Source of the DNA: Zunongwangia sp. HGR-M22
Lineage (GTDB): Bacteria; Bacteroidota; Bacteroidia; Flavobacteriales; Flavobacteriaceae
Assembly (NCBI RefSeq): GCF_027594425.1
Contig: NZ_CP115159.1
Coordinates: forward strand, 1,353,001-1,417,000
Direction: 5' to 3'
DNA: 64,000 nt
Every line of letters starts with the position of its first letter. Position 1 is the first letter of the stretch. Shown here one piece after another: positions 1-8,451 of the stretch. The position numbers and the translations under genes are program-made. The notes below the pieces were generated by a model. That model did not search any database. It saw only the letters and a program-made list of their open reading frames with translations, and was not told the origin of the DNA.

Positions 1-1787
1 TTTTCTTCGGAAGCGCTTTTCCATAGATTTTCTTCTTTTTGAAGCGACTTCAGTCGCTCATCAAAACTTTCGAAATTCGCCTGAAGTTTAGCCAGATTTG
101 ATAAATTTAGCTGCAATTCCTGCTGAAGCAATGCAATTTTTTCTTCTAATGCGCTGTCTTTTTCAGGAGCTTGATCTGCAAAAGGATGGTGCTTGGCGCC
201 ACAAAGCGGGCAAGGTTCATTATCAATTAATGTATGGCGTAAATCTTCTAATCTCGCTTCGAGCAACTGATTTTTTTGCTGTAATTGTAAATTTTCAAGA
301 TCTTTTTGTTGAAACTGAACTTTTGTACTCAAATCTTTTATTTGCTGCGGAAGCGCTTCGCTTTGCTTTTCTATAGTTGTTTTTTCTGAAGCAATTCGTT
401 TTAATTCTCTGTCGCTTTCATCGATTTTTGCGTTCGCTCTTTGTGCCGCCCGTGTTTTTTCAGTTTGTTCTTTTAGCTGAAATTTTAAAGCTTCAGTATC
501 GCTAAGATCGAAATTCGATAATTCAATCTCATAATTTTTAATGCGATTCGCCGCTGAATTGCCAATCGCTTGTAATTGTTTACTATTTTCCTCTGGATTT
601 TTACTGAAATTGATGGGTAGATCGGCAGTTTTCAGCTTAAATTCATCCATCAGTTTCTTGTATTCGCGGCCTTTTTCCTTGCGTTCTTCTTCAAAATGCT
701 GAATTTTCTCTGTAAATTCATTCAGCTTCATTTCAAAATCATTTGCTGAAACTTCAGTGTTTACCAACTGCGAAACTTCAGAAAGTAATCCTGAAAATGC
801 TTGCTTATTTTTTCCAATCTTGGCTTCTATTTCAGTGATTTCTTTTGCGGTCGAAGCTTCGTTTTCTTTGCCTTGTTTCCAGTTTCGCAAATCGCCGGCG
901 TGTTCTTGTAAATTTTCGTGTGCGCTGAGTGATTTACCGTTATTCTCGTTGAATTGCTTCAGACTTTCTTCAGCCTGCTTTTTTTCCGAAGCAATCTTGG
1001 AGATATTTTCCTGTTGATTTTTAATTTCCTGCTTCAGCTCAACGAATTTCGATAAACGCTGAATCTCTTTTTCCAGTGGTTCACAAGCGGCTTGCTGAGT
1101 TTTATAAGTCTCAGAAATTTCAGCATAATCTTCGTCATTCAGCAATGATTTTTGAATAATTTCGATTTCCTGCTGTTGCTGTAAAATGGCTTTACCAGCG
1201 TCTTTATTTTTTTCGTATGCTTTTTTTCCCAGTTCACGGTAAATTCCGGTTCCCGTTATTTTTTCCAATAACTCACCACGCTCGGCTTTGTTTACTTTTA
1301 AAAACTGTGCAAATTCTCCCTGGGCCAGCAAAACCGCCTTGATAAACTGATTATAATTTAAACCGATCAAAGCTTCGTTTTTCGCAGGAACATCAGACTT
1401 TTTAAGGTCGATTAATTTATTGGTCGCCAAATCGGCGATCTCCATTTCGTAATCTCTTAGATTATCATTACGATTGGTTGAAATTGACCATTTTGAAGTG
1501 AAAATACCTGACTTGCAACTATAAGTGACCTGAGCGGAAGCATGTTTTTGATTGCGGGTAAGAATCGCACCTTTGGCAATAATTTCATTTTTAGTGATCT
1601 TACCAAGACGTGGCACGTGGTTAAAAAGGGCTAGGCAAATTACATCTAAAATCGTGCTCTTTCCGCTCCCTGTTGGCCCGGTGATGGCAAAAAGTGAACT
1701 GGCAGAAAAAGGTTTGTCAGTAAAATCTATCTTTTGCGGCCCGCGTAAAGAATTGATATTTTCGAATTCTATTTTTAAGATTTTCAT
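1..1787 (-). CDS. sbcC: Exonuclease subunit SbcC, C-terminus missing (window edge)
   Basis: ATPase subunit of the SbcCD (Mre11-Rad50-like) nuclease, which cleaves hairpins and protein-blocked DNA ends in the cytoplasm. The reading frame is open from the ATG at 1787 to the left edge, giving about 595 residues. The family is usually about 1000, so the second coiled-coil arm and the Walker B/signature half lie outside. Visible: an N-terminal ATPase lobe with Walker A GPTGSGKST (residues 37-45), the family segment LLAQGEFAQFLK, then a long Glu/Lys/Gln-rich coiled coil. The zinc-hook CPLCG lies at Cys526/Cys529, the expected apex of the coiled coil. The start is 2 nt after the sbcD stop, so the two genes are translationally close and surely co-transcribed. 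Identification is strong; only the end is unseen. Confidence 0.95.
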   Translation of the reverse strand, partial: MKILKIEFENINSLRGPQKIDFTDKPFSASSLFAITGPTGSGKSTILDVICLALFNHVPRLGKITKNEIIAKGAILTRNQKHASAQVTYSCKSGIFTSKWSISTNRNDNLRDYEMEIADLATNKLIDLKKSDVPAKNEALIGLNYNQFIKAVLLAQGEFAQFLKVNKAERGELLEKITGTGIYRELGKKAYEKNKDAGKAILQQQQEIEIIQKSLLNDEDYAEISETYKTQQAACEPLEKEIQRLSKFVELKQEIKNQQENISKIASEKKQAEESLKQFNENNGKSLSAHENLQEHAGDLRNWKQGKENEASTAKEITEIEAKIGKNKQAFSGLLSEVSQLVNTEVSANDFEMKLNEFTEKIQHFEEERKEKGREYKKLMDEFKLKTADLPINFSKNPEENSKQLQAIGNSAANRIKNYEIELSNFDLSDTEALKFQLKEQTEKTRAAQRANAKIDESDRELKRIASEKTTIEKQSEALPQQIKDLSTKVQFQQKDLENLQLQQKNQLLEARLEDLRHTLIDNEPCPLCGAKHHPFADQAPEKDSALEEKIALLQQELQLNLSNLAKLQANFESFDERLKSLQKEENLWKSASEE

Positions 1788-1789
1788 GC

Positions 1790-3013
1790 TTAGTCGGCAG
1801 GATTTTCAGATTGGTGAATTTCTTCTAATATTTCGTTGAAAGCGCTCCAAATTTCTTTTTCAGTTTCCTCTTCATATTCGTGTGCGCCCATTAATTCAGC
1901 AAAAACATCGGTAGGTTTTAGATCTTCTAGCTGCTGGGATTCCGCATAAAGCTCGGCTGTTCCTTTTAACTTATTTTTAAATTGTGCACGCTGCTTTACA
2001 ATTTCGTATCCCGGTTTTTTTAATCCGTTTACCAAGACATCGAGAGCGTAGATCTTTTGGGCGTCATATTGTTCTTCAACCAAATCGACTTCAATCAAAT
2101 AATCCAGATGTTCGTGTTCTTCCAACGTATTCAATTTCAATTCAATTTCGTTAATATCGCCACTAATTTTTAGTAATTTTCTAAAATTTGGAACGGTCAC
2201 ACTTTTAGGTTCCCAAGAAATTTCAGTATCCAAAATCAAGATTCTCTTATCATCTTTTCGTTCGCTAAACGAAAGTGGAATAGGGGAGCCGCTATAGAAA
2301 ACTGGGATTTCTGCTGAAACGCGTTGCGGTTTATGGATATGGCCTAAAGCCACGTATTTGAAAAAATCGCCAAATTGAGATGCATTAAAAGCCGCCTGAT
2401 TTCCTATCTGAATATCGCGCTCACTTTCTGAAGTTTCGATGCCGGCCGCAAATAGATGGCCCATGGCAATCGAAGGCACGTCTGCAAACTTATTTTGGCA
2501 AATTTCAGCTGCTTTTTCAAAAGTATGCTGAATTCCGTTTCGAATCGCTTCAATTCGGTCTTCATACGTTATACCTTCATTGGCTGTTCTCAAATCTGCG
2601 TCGCGTAAAAAAGGAATTGCTGCAATTATTAATTCAGCTTTATTTTCAGCATTAAAAATAGGGATAATAGTGTCTTCCAAATTTTCTGGTAATCCACCAA
2701 TTATAGTAATATCCAATTCGCTTAAAATTTCTTTTGGCGCATCTAGCATGGCCGGCGAGTCGTGATTGCCACCCGTAGCAATAATCTTACAGTTTAATTT
2801 TTGCAATTTTATTAATGACTGGTAATACTGTTTACGAGCATCAGACGAAGGATTGGCAAGATCGAAAATGTCGCCGGAAATTAATAAAACTTCTATATTT
2901 TCTTCGGAAATGAGTTGGCAAAGCCAGTCGATAAACAAATCAAAATCTGCAAAAAGATCATGTTTATGCAGTTTTTTACCAATATGCCAATCGGCCGTAT
3001 GAAGAATTTTCAT
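1790..3013 (-). CDS. sbcD: Exonuclease subunit SbcD
   Basis: Metallophosphoesterase nuclease subunit that pairs with SbcC. The 407-residue length is normal for the family. The metal-binding motifs are in order: DWH (Asp8, His10), GDIFD (about 47-51), GGNHD (81-85), a GHLFAAG segment and ALGHIHKPQ (about 220). The C-terminal part is a charged capping domain. The ATG at 3013 begins MKILHTADWHIGKK, the standard SbcD N-terminus, so the start is secure. It is the first gene of the sbcD-sbcC operon. A minus-strand -7 element, TACCTTTG, lies about 45 nt upstream. Confidence 0.95.
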   Translation of the reverse strand: MKILHTADWHIGKKLHKHDLFADFDLFIDWLCQLISEENIEVLLISGDIFDLANPSSDARKQYYQSLIKLQKLNCKIIATGGNHDSPAMLDAPKEILSELDITIIGGLPENLEDTIIPIFNAENKAELIIAAIPFLRDADLRTANEGITYEDRIEAIRNGIQHTFEKAAEICQNKFADVPSIAMGHLFAAGIETSESERDIQIGNQAAFNASQFGDFFKYVALGHIHKPQRVSAEIPVFYSGSPIPLSFSERKDDKRILILDTEISWEPKSVTVPNFRKLLKISGDINEIELKLNTLEEHEHLDYLIEVDLVEEQYDAQKIYALDVLVNGLKKPGYEIVKQRAQFKNKLKGTAELYAESQQLEDLKPTDVFAELMGAHEYEEETEKEIWSAFNEILEEIHQSENPAD

Positions 3014-3056
3014 GCTGAAATTTAGGTTTAAAAAAGAAAAGTTAGGCTTACAATAG

Positions 3057-3064
3057 CAAAGGTA
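3057..3064 (-). promoter_or_regulatory. Promoter -7 element of sbcDC
   Basis: TACCTTTG on the minus strand matches the Bacteroidota -7 consensus TAnnTTTG and faces sbcD. I see no convincing -33 TTTG at normal spacing. Confidence 0.5.
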
Positions 3065-3295
3065 TTTAAATAAAAATCCAATTTGAAAATGACTAATACC
3101 ATTTAGCTAAGCTTTGCTAAAAATAAATTGTTCTTTTAAATTATTGTATTTTGAATAAAATCCTGAAAACCTTGATTTTTATCTACAAAAAATCTTTGAA
3201 CAGATTAAAAAATAAAGACTTTTTAAAATCTTTGATTGCTTGGGATTTAACTAGATTTTTACGAATTAAAAAGCTGTAAACTCTACTAAAAATAG

Positions 3296-3303
3296 TAGTT
3301 TTG
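3296..3303 (+). promoter_or_regulatory. Promoter -7 element of the phosphatase-dehydrogenase gene
   Basis: TAGTTTTG fits TAnnTTTG and ends 35 nt before the ATG at 3339. The rest of the 325-nt gap between sbcD and this gene is AT-rich with no ORF or repeat that I can support. Confidence 0.5.
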
Positions 3304-3338
3304 GGAAACTCATTATTAAAGAGTAACGACATTAACTA

Positions 3339-5231
3339 ATGGAAACTAAGAGAAATTACGTAATAGATTTCGACAGTACTTTTACGCAAGTAGAAGCTTT
3401 GGACGTTTTGGGAGAGATTTCCCTGGCAGGCGCCAAAGATAAGGAAGCTAAGCTAGCCGAGCTTAAATCTTTAACCGACCGTGGAATGGAAGGGAAATTG
3501 GCTTTTAGAGATTCGCTTAGAGAGCGACTTGATATTTTGGAAGCCGAAGAAAAGCATCTTGACCCGCTTATTGAAAATCTAAAAACCCGAATTTCTAAAT
3601 CCTTTAGACGCAACGAAGAGTTCTTTAGAGAAAATAGTGATAATATTTATATTATGTCTAATGGATTTAAAGAATTTATTATTCCTATTGTGGCTGAATT
3701 AGGGGTTAAAGCCGAACATGTTTTTGCCAATGATTTTGTATTCGATGAGAACCGCAAAATTGTAGGTTTTAATACCGATAATGTCTTAAGCAGTAACAAT
3801 GGGAAGGTAAAACAATTAAAATCATTAGATCTTAAAGGCGATGTTTACGTGATAGGCGACGGTTATACAGATTATGAAATTAAAGCTGCCGGCCTTGCTA
3901 ATAAATTTTACGCCTTTACCGAAAATGTAGAACGTGATAAGGTAACTGAAAATGCCGATCACATCACTCCAAGTTTCGACGAATTTTTATATCTACACAA
4001 AATGAATAAAGCGATTTCGTATCCAAAGAATAGAATAAAAGTATTATTACTTGAGAATGTACATGCCGATGCCGTGGCGATAATGAAGGAAGAAGGATAT
4101 AATGTACAAACAATTGCTGGTGCTTTAGACGAAGAAGAATTAAGTGAGCAAATTAAAGATGTTCATGTTTTAGGAATACGTTCTAAAACGCAACTCACTA
4201 AAAAAGTATTAGAAAATGCCAATCGTTTAATGGCAGTTGGTGCGTTTTGTATTGGTACCAATCAAATCGATTTGGAAGCTTGTCTCGATAAAGGTGTAGC
4301 CGTTTTTAATGCGCCATATAGCAATACGCGATCTGTTGTAGAACTAGCCATTGGAGAAATTATTTTCTTGATGCGTAATCTGTCTGATCGTATTGCTGAA
4401 ATGCATAAGGGAATTTGGAATAAATCTGCCACTGGTAGTTTTGAAGTTCGAGGAAAAAAACTAGGTATCGTTGGTTATGGTAATATTGGAGCGCAACTTT
4501 CTGTAATGGCAGAGAGTATAGGTTTTGATGTTTACTACTATGACCTTGTAGAGCGTTTAGCTTTAGGAAATGCAACCAAGTGCAGTTCTTTAGACGAACT
4601 ATTACAAACCGTAGATATTGTTACCTTTCATGTAGACGGTAGAAAAGAAAATAAGAATATCATTGGAGATCGTGAACTTTCTTTAATGAAAGACGGTTCG
4701 TATTTACTTAATTTAAGTCGTGGATCGGTTATCGATATAGAAGCCTTGCATAAGCATATTTCTTCCGGGAAAATAAAAGGAGCAGGAGTAGATGTATTTC
4801 CAAAAGAACCAAAAACCAATAACGAAGAATTTGTTTCTAAACTAAAAGGTTTACCAAACGTAATTCTTACACCACATATCGGTGGAAGTACAGAGGAAGC
4901 TCAAGAAAATATTGGAAACTTCGTTCCTGGTAAAATTATAGAATATATAAACACAGGAGGAACAACCAATAGTGTAAATTTCCCTAATTTACAGTTGCCA
5001 AGATTGGAAAATGCACATAGGCTAATTCATATTCATCATAATAAGCCGGGAATTATAGCGCATATGAACAGAATTTTGGCAGCTAACGATATTAATGTGG
5101 TTGGCCAACATCTAAAAACTAACGAAACTATAGGTTATGTGATCACAGATATTGATAAAGAATATGATAACGATGTGATCAAAGAATTAAAAGGAATAGA
5201 GGGAACAATTAGATTTAGAGTTCTTTACTAG
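3339..5231 (+). CDS. serA: Fused phosphoserine phosphatase-like / D-3-phosphoglycerate dehydrogenase
   Basis: A two-enzyme fusion covering the first and last steps of serine biosynthesis. Residues 1 to about 215 are a HAD phosphatase of the SerB type: motif I DFDST (Asp10, Asp12), an SNG motif II region, and motif IV GDGYTD. The remainder is a phosphoglycerate dehydrogenase: an NAD-binding GYGNIG Rossmann motif, the active-site Arg in NLSRGS, the Glu in FPKEP, and the catalytic His in TPHIGGS. An ACT-type regulatory domain with HHNKPG occupies the last 75 or so residues, so serine feedback is plausible. The ATG at 3339 starts right before the HAD motif. The middle enzyme, SerC, is not in the window. 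The gene is monocistronic, closed by the terminator at 5257-5287. The phosphatase substrate is inferred from motifs and fusion partner. Confidence 0.9.
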   Translation: METKRNYVIDFDSTFTQVEALDVLGEISLAGAKDKEAKLAELKSLTDRGMEGKLAFRDSLRERLDILEAEEKHLDPLIENLKTRISKSFRRNEEFFRENSDNIYIMSNGFKEFIIPIVAELGVKAEHVFANDFVFDENRKIVGFNTDNVLSSNNGKVKQLKSLDLKGDVYVIGDGYTDYEIKAAGLANKFYAFTENVERDKVTENADHITPSFDEFLYLHKMNKAISYPKNRIKVLLLENVHADAVAIMKEEGYNVQTIAGALDEEELSEQIKDVHVLGIRSKTQLTKKVLENANRLMAVGAFCIGTNQIDLEACLDKGVAVFNAPYSNTRSVVELAIGEIIFLMRNLSDRIAEMHKGIWNKSATGSFEVRGKKLGIVGYGNIGAQLSVMAESIGFDVYYYDLVERLALGNATKCSSLDELLQTVDIVTFHVDGRKENKNIIGDRELSLMKDGSYLLNLSRGSVIDIEALHKHISSGKIKGAGVDVFPKEPKTNNEEFVSKLKGLPNVILTPHIGGSTEEAQENIGNFVPGKIIEYINTGGTTNSVNFPNLQLPRLENAHRLIHIHHNKPGIIAHMNRILAANDINVVGQHLKTNETIGYVITDIDKEYDNDVIKELKGIEGTIRFRVLY

Positions 5232-5256
5232 GATTTTCTTTTTATTATATGTGAAT

Positions 5257-5287
5257 AAAAAGCAGCATCATTTTGATGCTGCTTTTT
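5257..5287. terminator. Bidirectional intrinsic terminator
   Basis: Perfect 14-bp stem, AAAAAGCAGCATCA with TGATGCTGCTTTTT, and a TTT loop. A T-run follows on either strand. It separates the convergent serine gene (+) and SDR gene (-). Confidence 0.9.
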
Positions 5288-5318
5288 AGTTTTTCATATT
5301 ATTATGAATTTAATAAGA

Positions 5319-6257
5319 TTATGAGGCCTGAGCTTTATCCTGCGATTTCTGGAAATATTTAAAGTTCACAATTTCTTCAGAAACCTTCCAAAGTTTTTTC
5401 GCCTTATCTTTTTCTTTTGAATTATAATCTGAATCTACAATTACAGGGTGGCCTTTATATTGTTTTCTTCCTGAAGGACCAATATATTCTCCACCATTTA
5501 AAGTTTCATCTAAACAAGCCCTTAAAACAGGTAAAGCTCCTTTTTCTGCAGACTGAGACAATACAGGCATTAAAATTGGAGATAAAAATTTAAGCCATTT
5601 AGGTAAATTTTGCATAAGGTTGGTGTTAGAAACCCCCGGATGTGCGGCATAAGAATGAATATCATATCCTTTTTTAACCAATTTTTTATCTAAATGATAA
5701 GCAAAAATTAAGCAGGCTAGTTTACTTTGCGCATAGAATTGGCGCCTGTCATAACCTTTTTCTGCATTAAGATTGTCAAAACGAATGTCTCCCCATTTAT
5801 GAGCGAGACTACTAAGACTCACTACACGAGATCTAAACGAATTTTCTAAAACGGGAATTAATAAACCGGTAAGTAAAAAATGTCCAAAATAATTGGTTGC
5901 CATTTGCAATTCCAGATCATCATCGGTTTTTTGGAAAGAAGTCATCATTATACCCGCATTGTTTACCAGGATGTCTAACTTATCGTACTGGGATTTAAAC
6001 TGGTCAGCAAAAGATCGTACAGAATCCAGACTTGCTAGATTAATTTCCATTAACTTCAATTTAGCCTTAGGATTTAGCTTTATTATTTTCTGCTTTGCGT
6101 TTTCTGCTTTTTTAAGATCACGGCATGCCATAATAACTTCGATGCCTAAACTAGCCAAACCTTTAGTGGTTTCGTAACCTATGCCTACATTGGCACCAGT
6201 AACAATGGCTATCTTACCCGTTTTATCTTTAGCTTTATTTAAAGACCAAAAGTTCAT
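5319..6257 (-). CDS. Short-chain dehydrogenase/reductase (retinol dehydrogenase-like)
   Basis: Classical NAD(P)-dependent SDR of 312 residues. The cofactor motif TGANVGIG is at 20-27, NNAG at 99-102, the catalytic Ser near 150 in VSLSSLAH, and the YxxxK pair is Tyr175/Lys179 (YAQSK). An Arg after the second strand (MACRDL) suggests NADP preference. The sequence style, with a long C-terminal part after the active site, resembles the retinol dehydrogenase/protochlorophyllide reductase-like branch, whose bacterial members mostly have unknown substrates. It stands alone, convergent to the serine gene. The substrate cannot be told from sequence. Confidence 0.85.
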   Translation of the reverse strand: MNFWSLNKAKDKTGKIAIVTGANVGIGYETTKGLASLGIEVIMACRDLKKAENAKQKIIKLNPKAKLKLMEINLASLDSVRSFADQFKSQYDKLDILVNNAGIMMTSFQKTDDDLELQMATNYFGHFLLTGLLIPVLENSFRSRVVSLSSLAHKWGDIRFDNLNAEKGYDRRQFYAQSKLACLIFAYHLDKKLVKKGYDIHSYAAHPGVSNTNLMQNLPKWLKFLSPILMPVLSQSAEKGALPVLRACLDETLNGGEYIGPSGRKQYKGHPVIVDSDYNSKEKDKAKKLWKVSEEIVNFKYFQKSQDKAQAS

Positions 6258-6667
6258 AGAAGAATTGTTTGAGGATTTGATTCAGATTTTTTGGTTGAAG
6301 CACTCAATTTAGTGTTCAGGTAAACGGAGAAAAGTTCGCTATCTTTCAAAGTTGAATAGGATCATTATAGGTTAATTTTCTCCATCTTTCGGATTATAAT
6401 AATTGAATTTTTAAGAGATCTAGCTATAAATGTAAAACTGAAAATTTGATTATTTTGTTAAACGAAGTATAATTACAGATTAAAGAATTTATAGCCTTCA
6501 AATTAAATGAATTGATAATATTTGTGTTTTAAATTATTATTATCGCTACATTAATTCCTTCCTCTGGAAAAATGAAATGCTAACAATTTGTTTTTTGATT
6601 AAATCTCTTAATAAGAATTCAACAAATAATTAACTCGATCTTAGTAATTTTGAGAGATGTAATCCTC

Positions 6668-6675
6668 TACATTTG
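6668..6675 (+). promoter_or_regulatory. Promoter -7 element of the L,D-transpeptidase gene
   Basis: TACATTTG fits TAnnTTTG. A second fit, TAATTTTG, lies at 6645-6652 and could be an alternative start point or supply a -33-like TTTG at a short 15-nt spacing. Confidence 0.5.
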
Positions 6676-6680
6676 TGAAT

Positions 6681-6703
6681 CACAATAATAATCCCTTATT
6701 GTG
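6681..6703 (+). promoter_or_regulatory. Inverted repeat in the 5' leader of the L,D-transpeptidase gene
   Basis: CACAATAA and TTATTGTG form a perfect 8-bp inverted repeat around a 7-nt loop, between the -7 box and the ATG at 6718. It could be an operator near +1 or an RNA hairpin ahead of the start codon. There is no T-run, so it is not a terminator. Confidence 0.4.
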
Positions 6704-6717
6704 AGGATTTGTTTTAT

Positions 6718-7629
6718 ATGATGACGAAATTTACTAAAAATTCGCTTATTTTATTTTGTATTTTGAGCTGTCTGATAGCTTGTAATAAGGAGGAGAAATC
6801 TACCAAAATTGTTGAAGTTCCAGAGAAAGTTTTAGATACTTTAAAGATAGAACCACCATTAGAGCGACTGGATGTAGTTTATACGATAGATTCGCTAAAA
6901 TCAAAAACCGCTTTAGATAGTTTCAATACTCGATATACAGAAGAGCAGCGCAAAACAATTTATGCTATAAATCGAATTGATAAACGAAAACTCTGGACTG
7001 GGAAAGAAATTGTTATTCCAGATTCTGTAAGTAACGATATCATGGATTACAGCCCGTTCCCAAAAAAATTAGGGATGGTAGATACTATACCCAAACTTGT
7101 TTTAATCTCTCAAAGAATTCAGGCTTTTGGCCTTTACGAAAGCGGAAATTTGATTAAATGGGGCCCGGTAAGTAGTGGTAAAAAGTCGACACCAACACCA
7201 AACGGTTTACACTATGGTAATTATAAAGCTAAACGTAAAGTGAGCTCTGTGAACAAGGATTGGATTTTACCTTATTATTTCAATTTTATGAACTTTGAGG
7301 GTGTAGGTACTCACCAATACTCTTTGCCTGGCTATCCTGCCAGTCATGCCTGTGTAAGGTTATATATGGACGATGCTAATTTTATCTATGATTGGGCAAA
7401 TATGTGGACACTAGAGGGTAACCGCATTAAAGCTAATGGCACACCATTTATCGTTTTTAGTGCCTACGATTATAAAGCAAAGAAACCATGGTTACAGCTA
7501 GCCGATAGCGTAGAAAGTAATGATTTTACCGAAGATGAAATTAAAATTTTAGGGGAATACGTGAAATCTTACAAAAAAGATGCTAAAAACTTTGTTACAA
7601 TAGAGGAATTAGAAAAACCGCTGACGTAG
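6718..7629 (+). CDS. Lipoprotein L,D-transpeptidase (YkuD/ErfK family)
   Basis: Peptidoglycan L,D-transpeptidase, which makes 3-3 cross-links or attaches proteins to peptidoglycan. I use the ATG at 6718; the upstream in-frame TTG is unlikely. The protein has a lipoprotein signal ending LSCLIAC (Cys22), a charged linker, and then the YkuD domain. Its active-site block is SHACVRL with His210 and Cys212. The usual motif is SHGCxR, so the Gly before Cys is Ala here, although the Cys, His and Arg are kept. The residues after the lipid Cys are NKEEK, which resembles a flavobacterial surface-export signal and would be odd for a periplasmic enzyme. The next gene starts 40 nt downstream and also encodes an exported protein. 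Confidence 0.85.
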   Translation: MMTKFTKNSLILFCILSCLIACNKEEKSTKIVEVPEKVLDTLKIEPPLERLDVVYTIDSLKSKTALDSFNTRYTEEQRKTIYAINRIDKRKLWTGKEIVIPDSVSNDIMDYSPFPKKLGMVDTIPKLVLISQRIQAFGLYESGNLIKWGPVSSGKKSTPTPNGLHYGNYKAKRKVSSVNKDWILPYYFNFMNFEGVGTHQYSLPGYPASHACVRLYMDDANFIYDWANMWTLEGNRIKANGTPFIVFSAYDYKAKKPWLQLADSVESNDFTEDEIKILGEYVKSYKKDAKNFVTIEELEKPLT

Positions 7630-7669
7630 TAAATTAAAGTTTTTTATATTTCCATTAAATATAACCACG

Positions 7670-8416
7670 ATGAAACATCTTCGGCTGATAACTCTTATAA
7701 TTCTTTTCATTTCAATTAATAATTTTGCGCAAACCAATATCATGGTACGTGCCAAAGCAAAGGATGCCAAATTTATAGGAACATCTATTGGCGGCGCTAA
7801 AGTTATAATACGAGAGGTGCTAACGAAAAAGATTTTATCTGAAGGTGTTACCTCCGGAAGCACGGGCAATTCAGAAAAGATAATGAAGCAACCAAGGTTG
7901 CGTTATCAGAAAATTTCAGATAATAATACCGCTGGATTTTTAGCTAAATTAGATATTTCAGAGCCTACTTTTGTCGAAATTGAAGCTTACGCACCGATCA
8001 ATAAAAAACAGGCAGCGATAAAATCTACTACTCAACTTTGGGTGATGCCGGGGAAAGATATTATGGGAGACGGCGTTATTCTTGAAATTCCGGGATTTGT
8101 GATTGATATTTTGAGTCCGCAAACCCACGAGCGTATTCCTGGCGAAATTTCTACGGAAATTAAGGCGAATATTGTAATGATGTGCGGTTGTCCTGTTGAA
8201 GAAGGCGGGCTTTGGGATGCAAATGACTTCGAAATAAATGCTGTAGTAGAGTCTGAAGGATTTTTTAAGGAAATTGAATTAAAGCAGACTGAAAAATCAA
8301 GTACATTTTCTGGTAATATCGATTTACAAAAAGGAAATTATTCAATTACTGTTTACGCTTTTGACGCTAAAACAGGAAATACCGGGGTAGATAAAACCAA
8401 TATTATAATTAACTAA
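7670..8416 (+). CDS. Secreted protein of unknown function with a CGCP motif
   Basis: I do not recognise this 248-residue protein. It starts with a clear signal peptide ending NNFAQ, so it is exported, probably to the periplasm. The rest is beta-rich. It has an early Lys/Thr/Ser-rich part and a conserved-looking middle (GDGVILEIPGFVIDILSP). MCGCPVEEGG contains the protein's only two Cys, spaced CGC, which could bind metal or form a disulfide. The C-terminal 70 residues read like an immunoglobulin-type or carbohydrate-binding sandwich (YSITVYAFDAKTGNTGVD). It sits 40 nt behind the L,D-transpeptidase, so the two may be co-transcribed. A strong terminator overlaps its stop codon. Confidence 0.75.
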   Translation: MKHLRLITLIILFISINNFAQTNIMVRAKAKDAKFIGTSIGGAKVIIREVLTKKILSEGVTSGSTGNSEKIMKQPRLRYQKISDNNTAGFLAKLDISEPTFVEIEAYAPINKKQAAIKSTTQLWVMPGKDIMGDGVILEIPGFVIDILSPQTHERIPGEISTEIKANIVMMCGCPVEEGGLWDANDFEINAVVESEGFFKEIELKQTEKSSTFSGNIDLQKGNYSITVYAFDAKTGNTGVDKTNIIIN

Positions 8417-8441
8417 AAATCCCGTAATAACGGGATTTTTT
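8415..8441. terminator. Bidirectional intrinsic terminator
   Basis: An 11-bp stem, AAAAATCCCGT with ACGGGATTTTT, and an AATA loop. It starts inside the TAA of the secreted-protein gene and also serves the convergent HAD gene. Confidence 0.9.
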
Positions 8442-8451
8442 GATTGCTACT

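Larger units (their letters stand above)
6258..6708. other. Intergenic region between SDR and L,D-transpeptidase genes
   Basis: About 450 nt of AT-rich DNA with no credible ORF. It holds the divergent promoter region. The only elements I can support are the -7-like boxes at 6645-6652 and 6668-6675 and the inverted repeat just after them. Confidence 0.6.

Noticed and set aside
98-1839. Plus-strand ORFs of 86-95 residues opposite sbcC
   Set aside because: They are antisense to a continuous, motif-bearing sbcC frame and show no family features.
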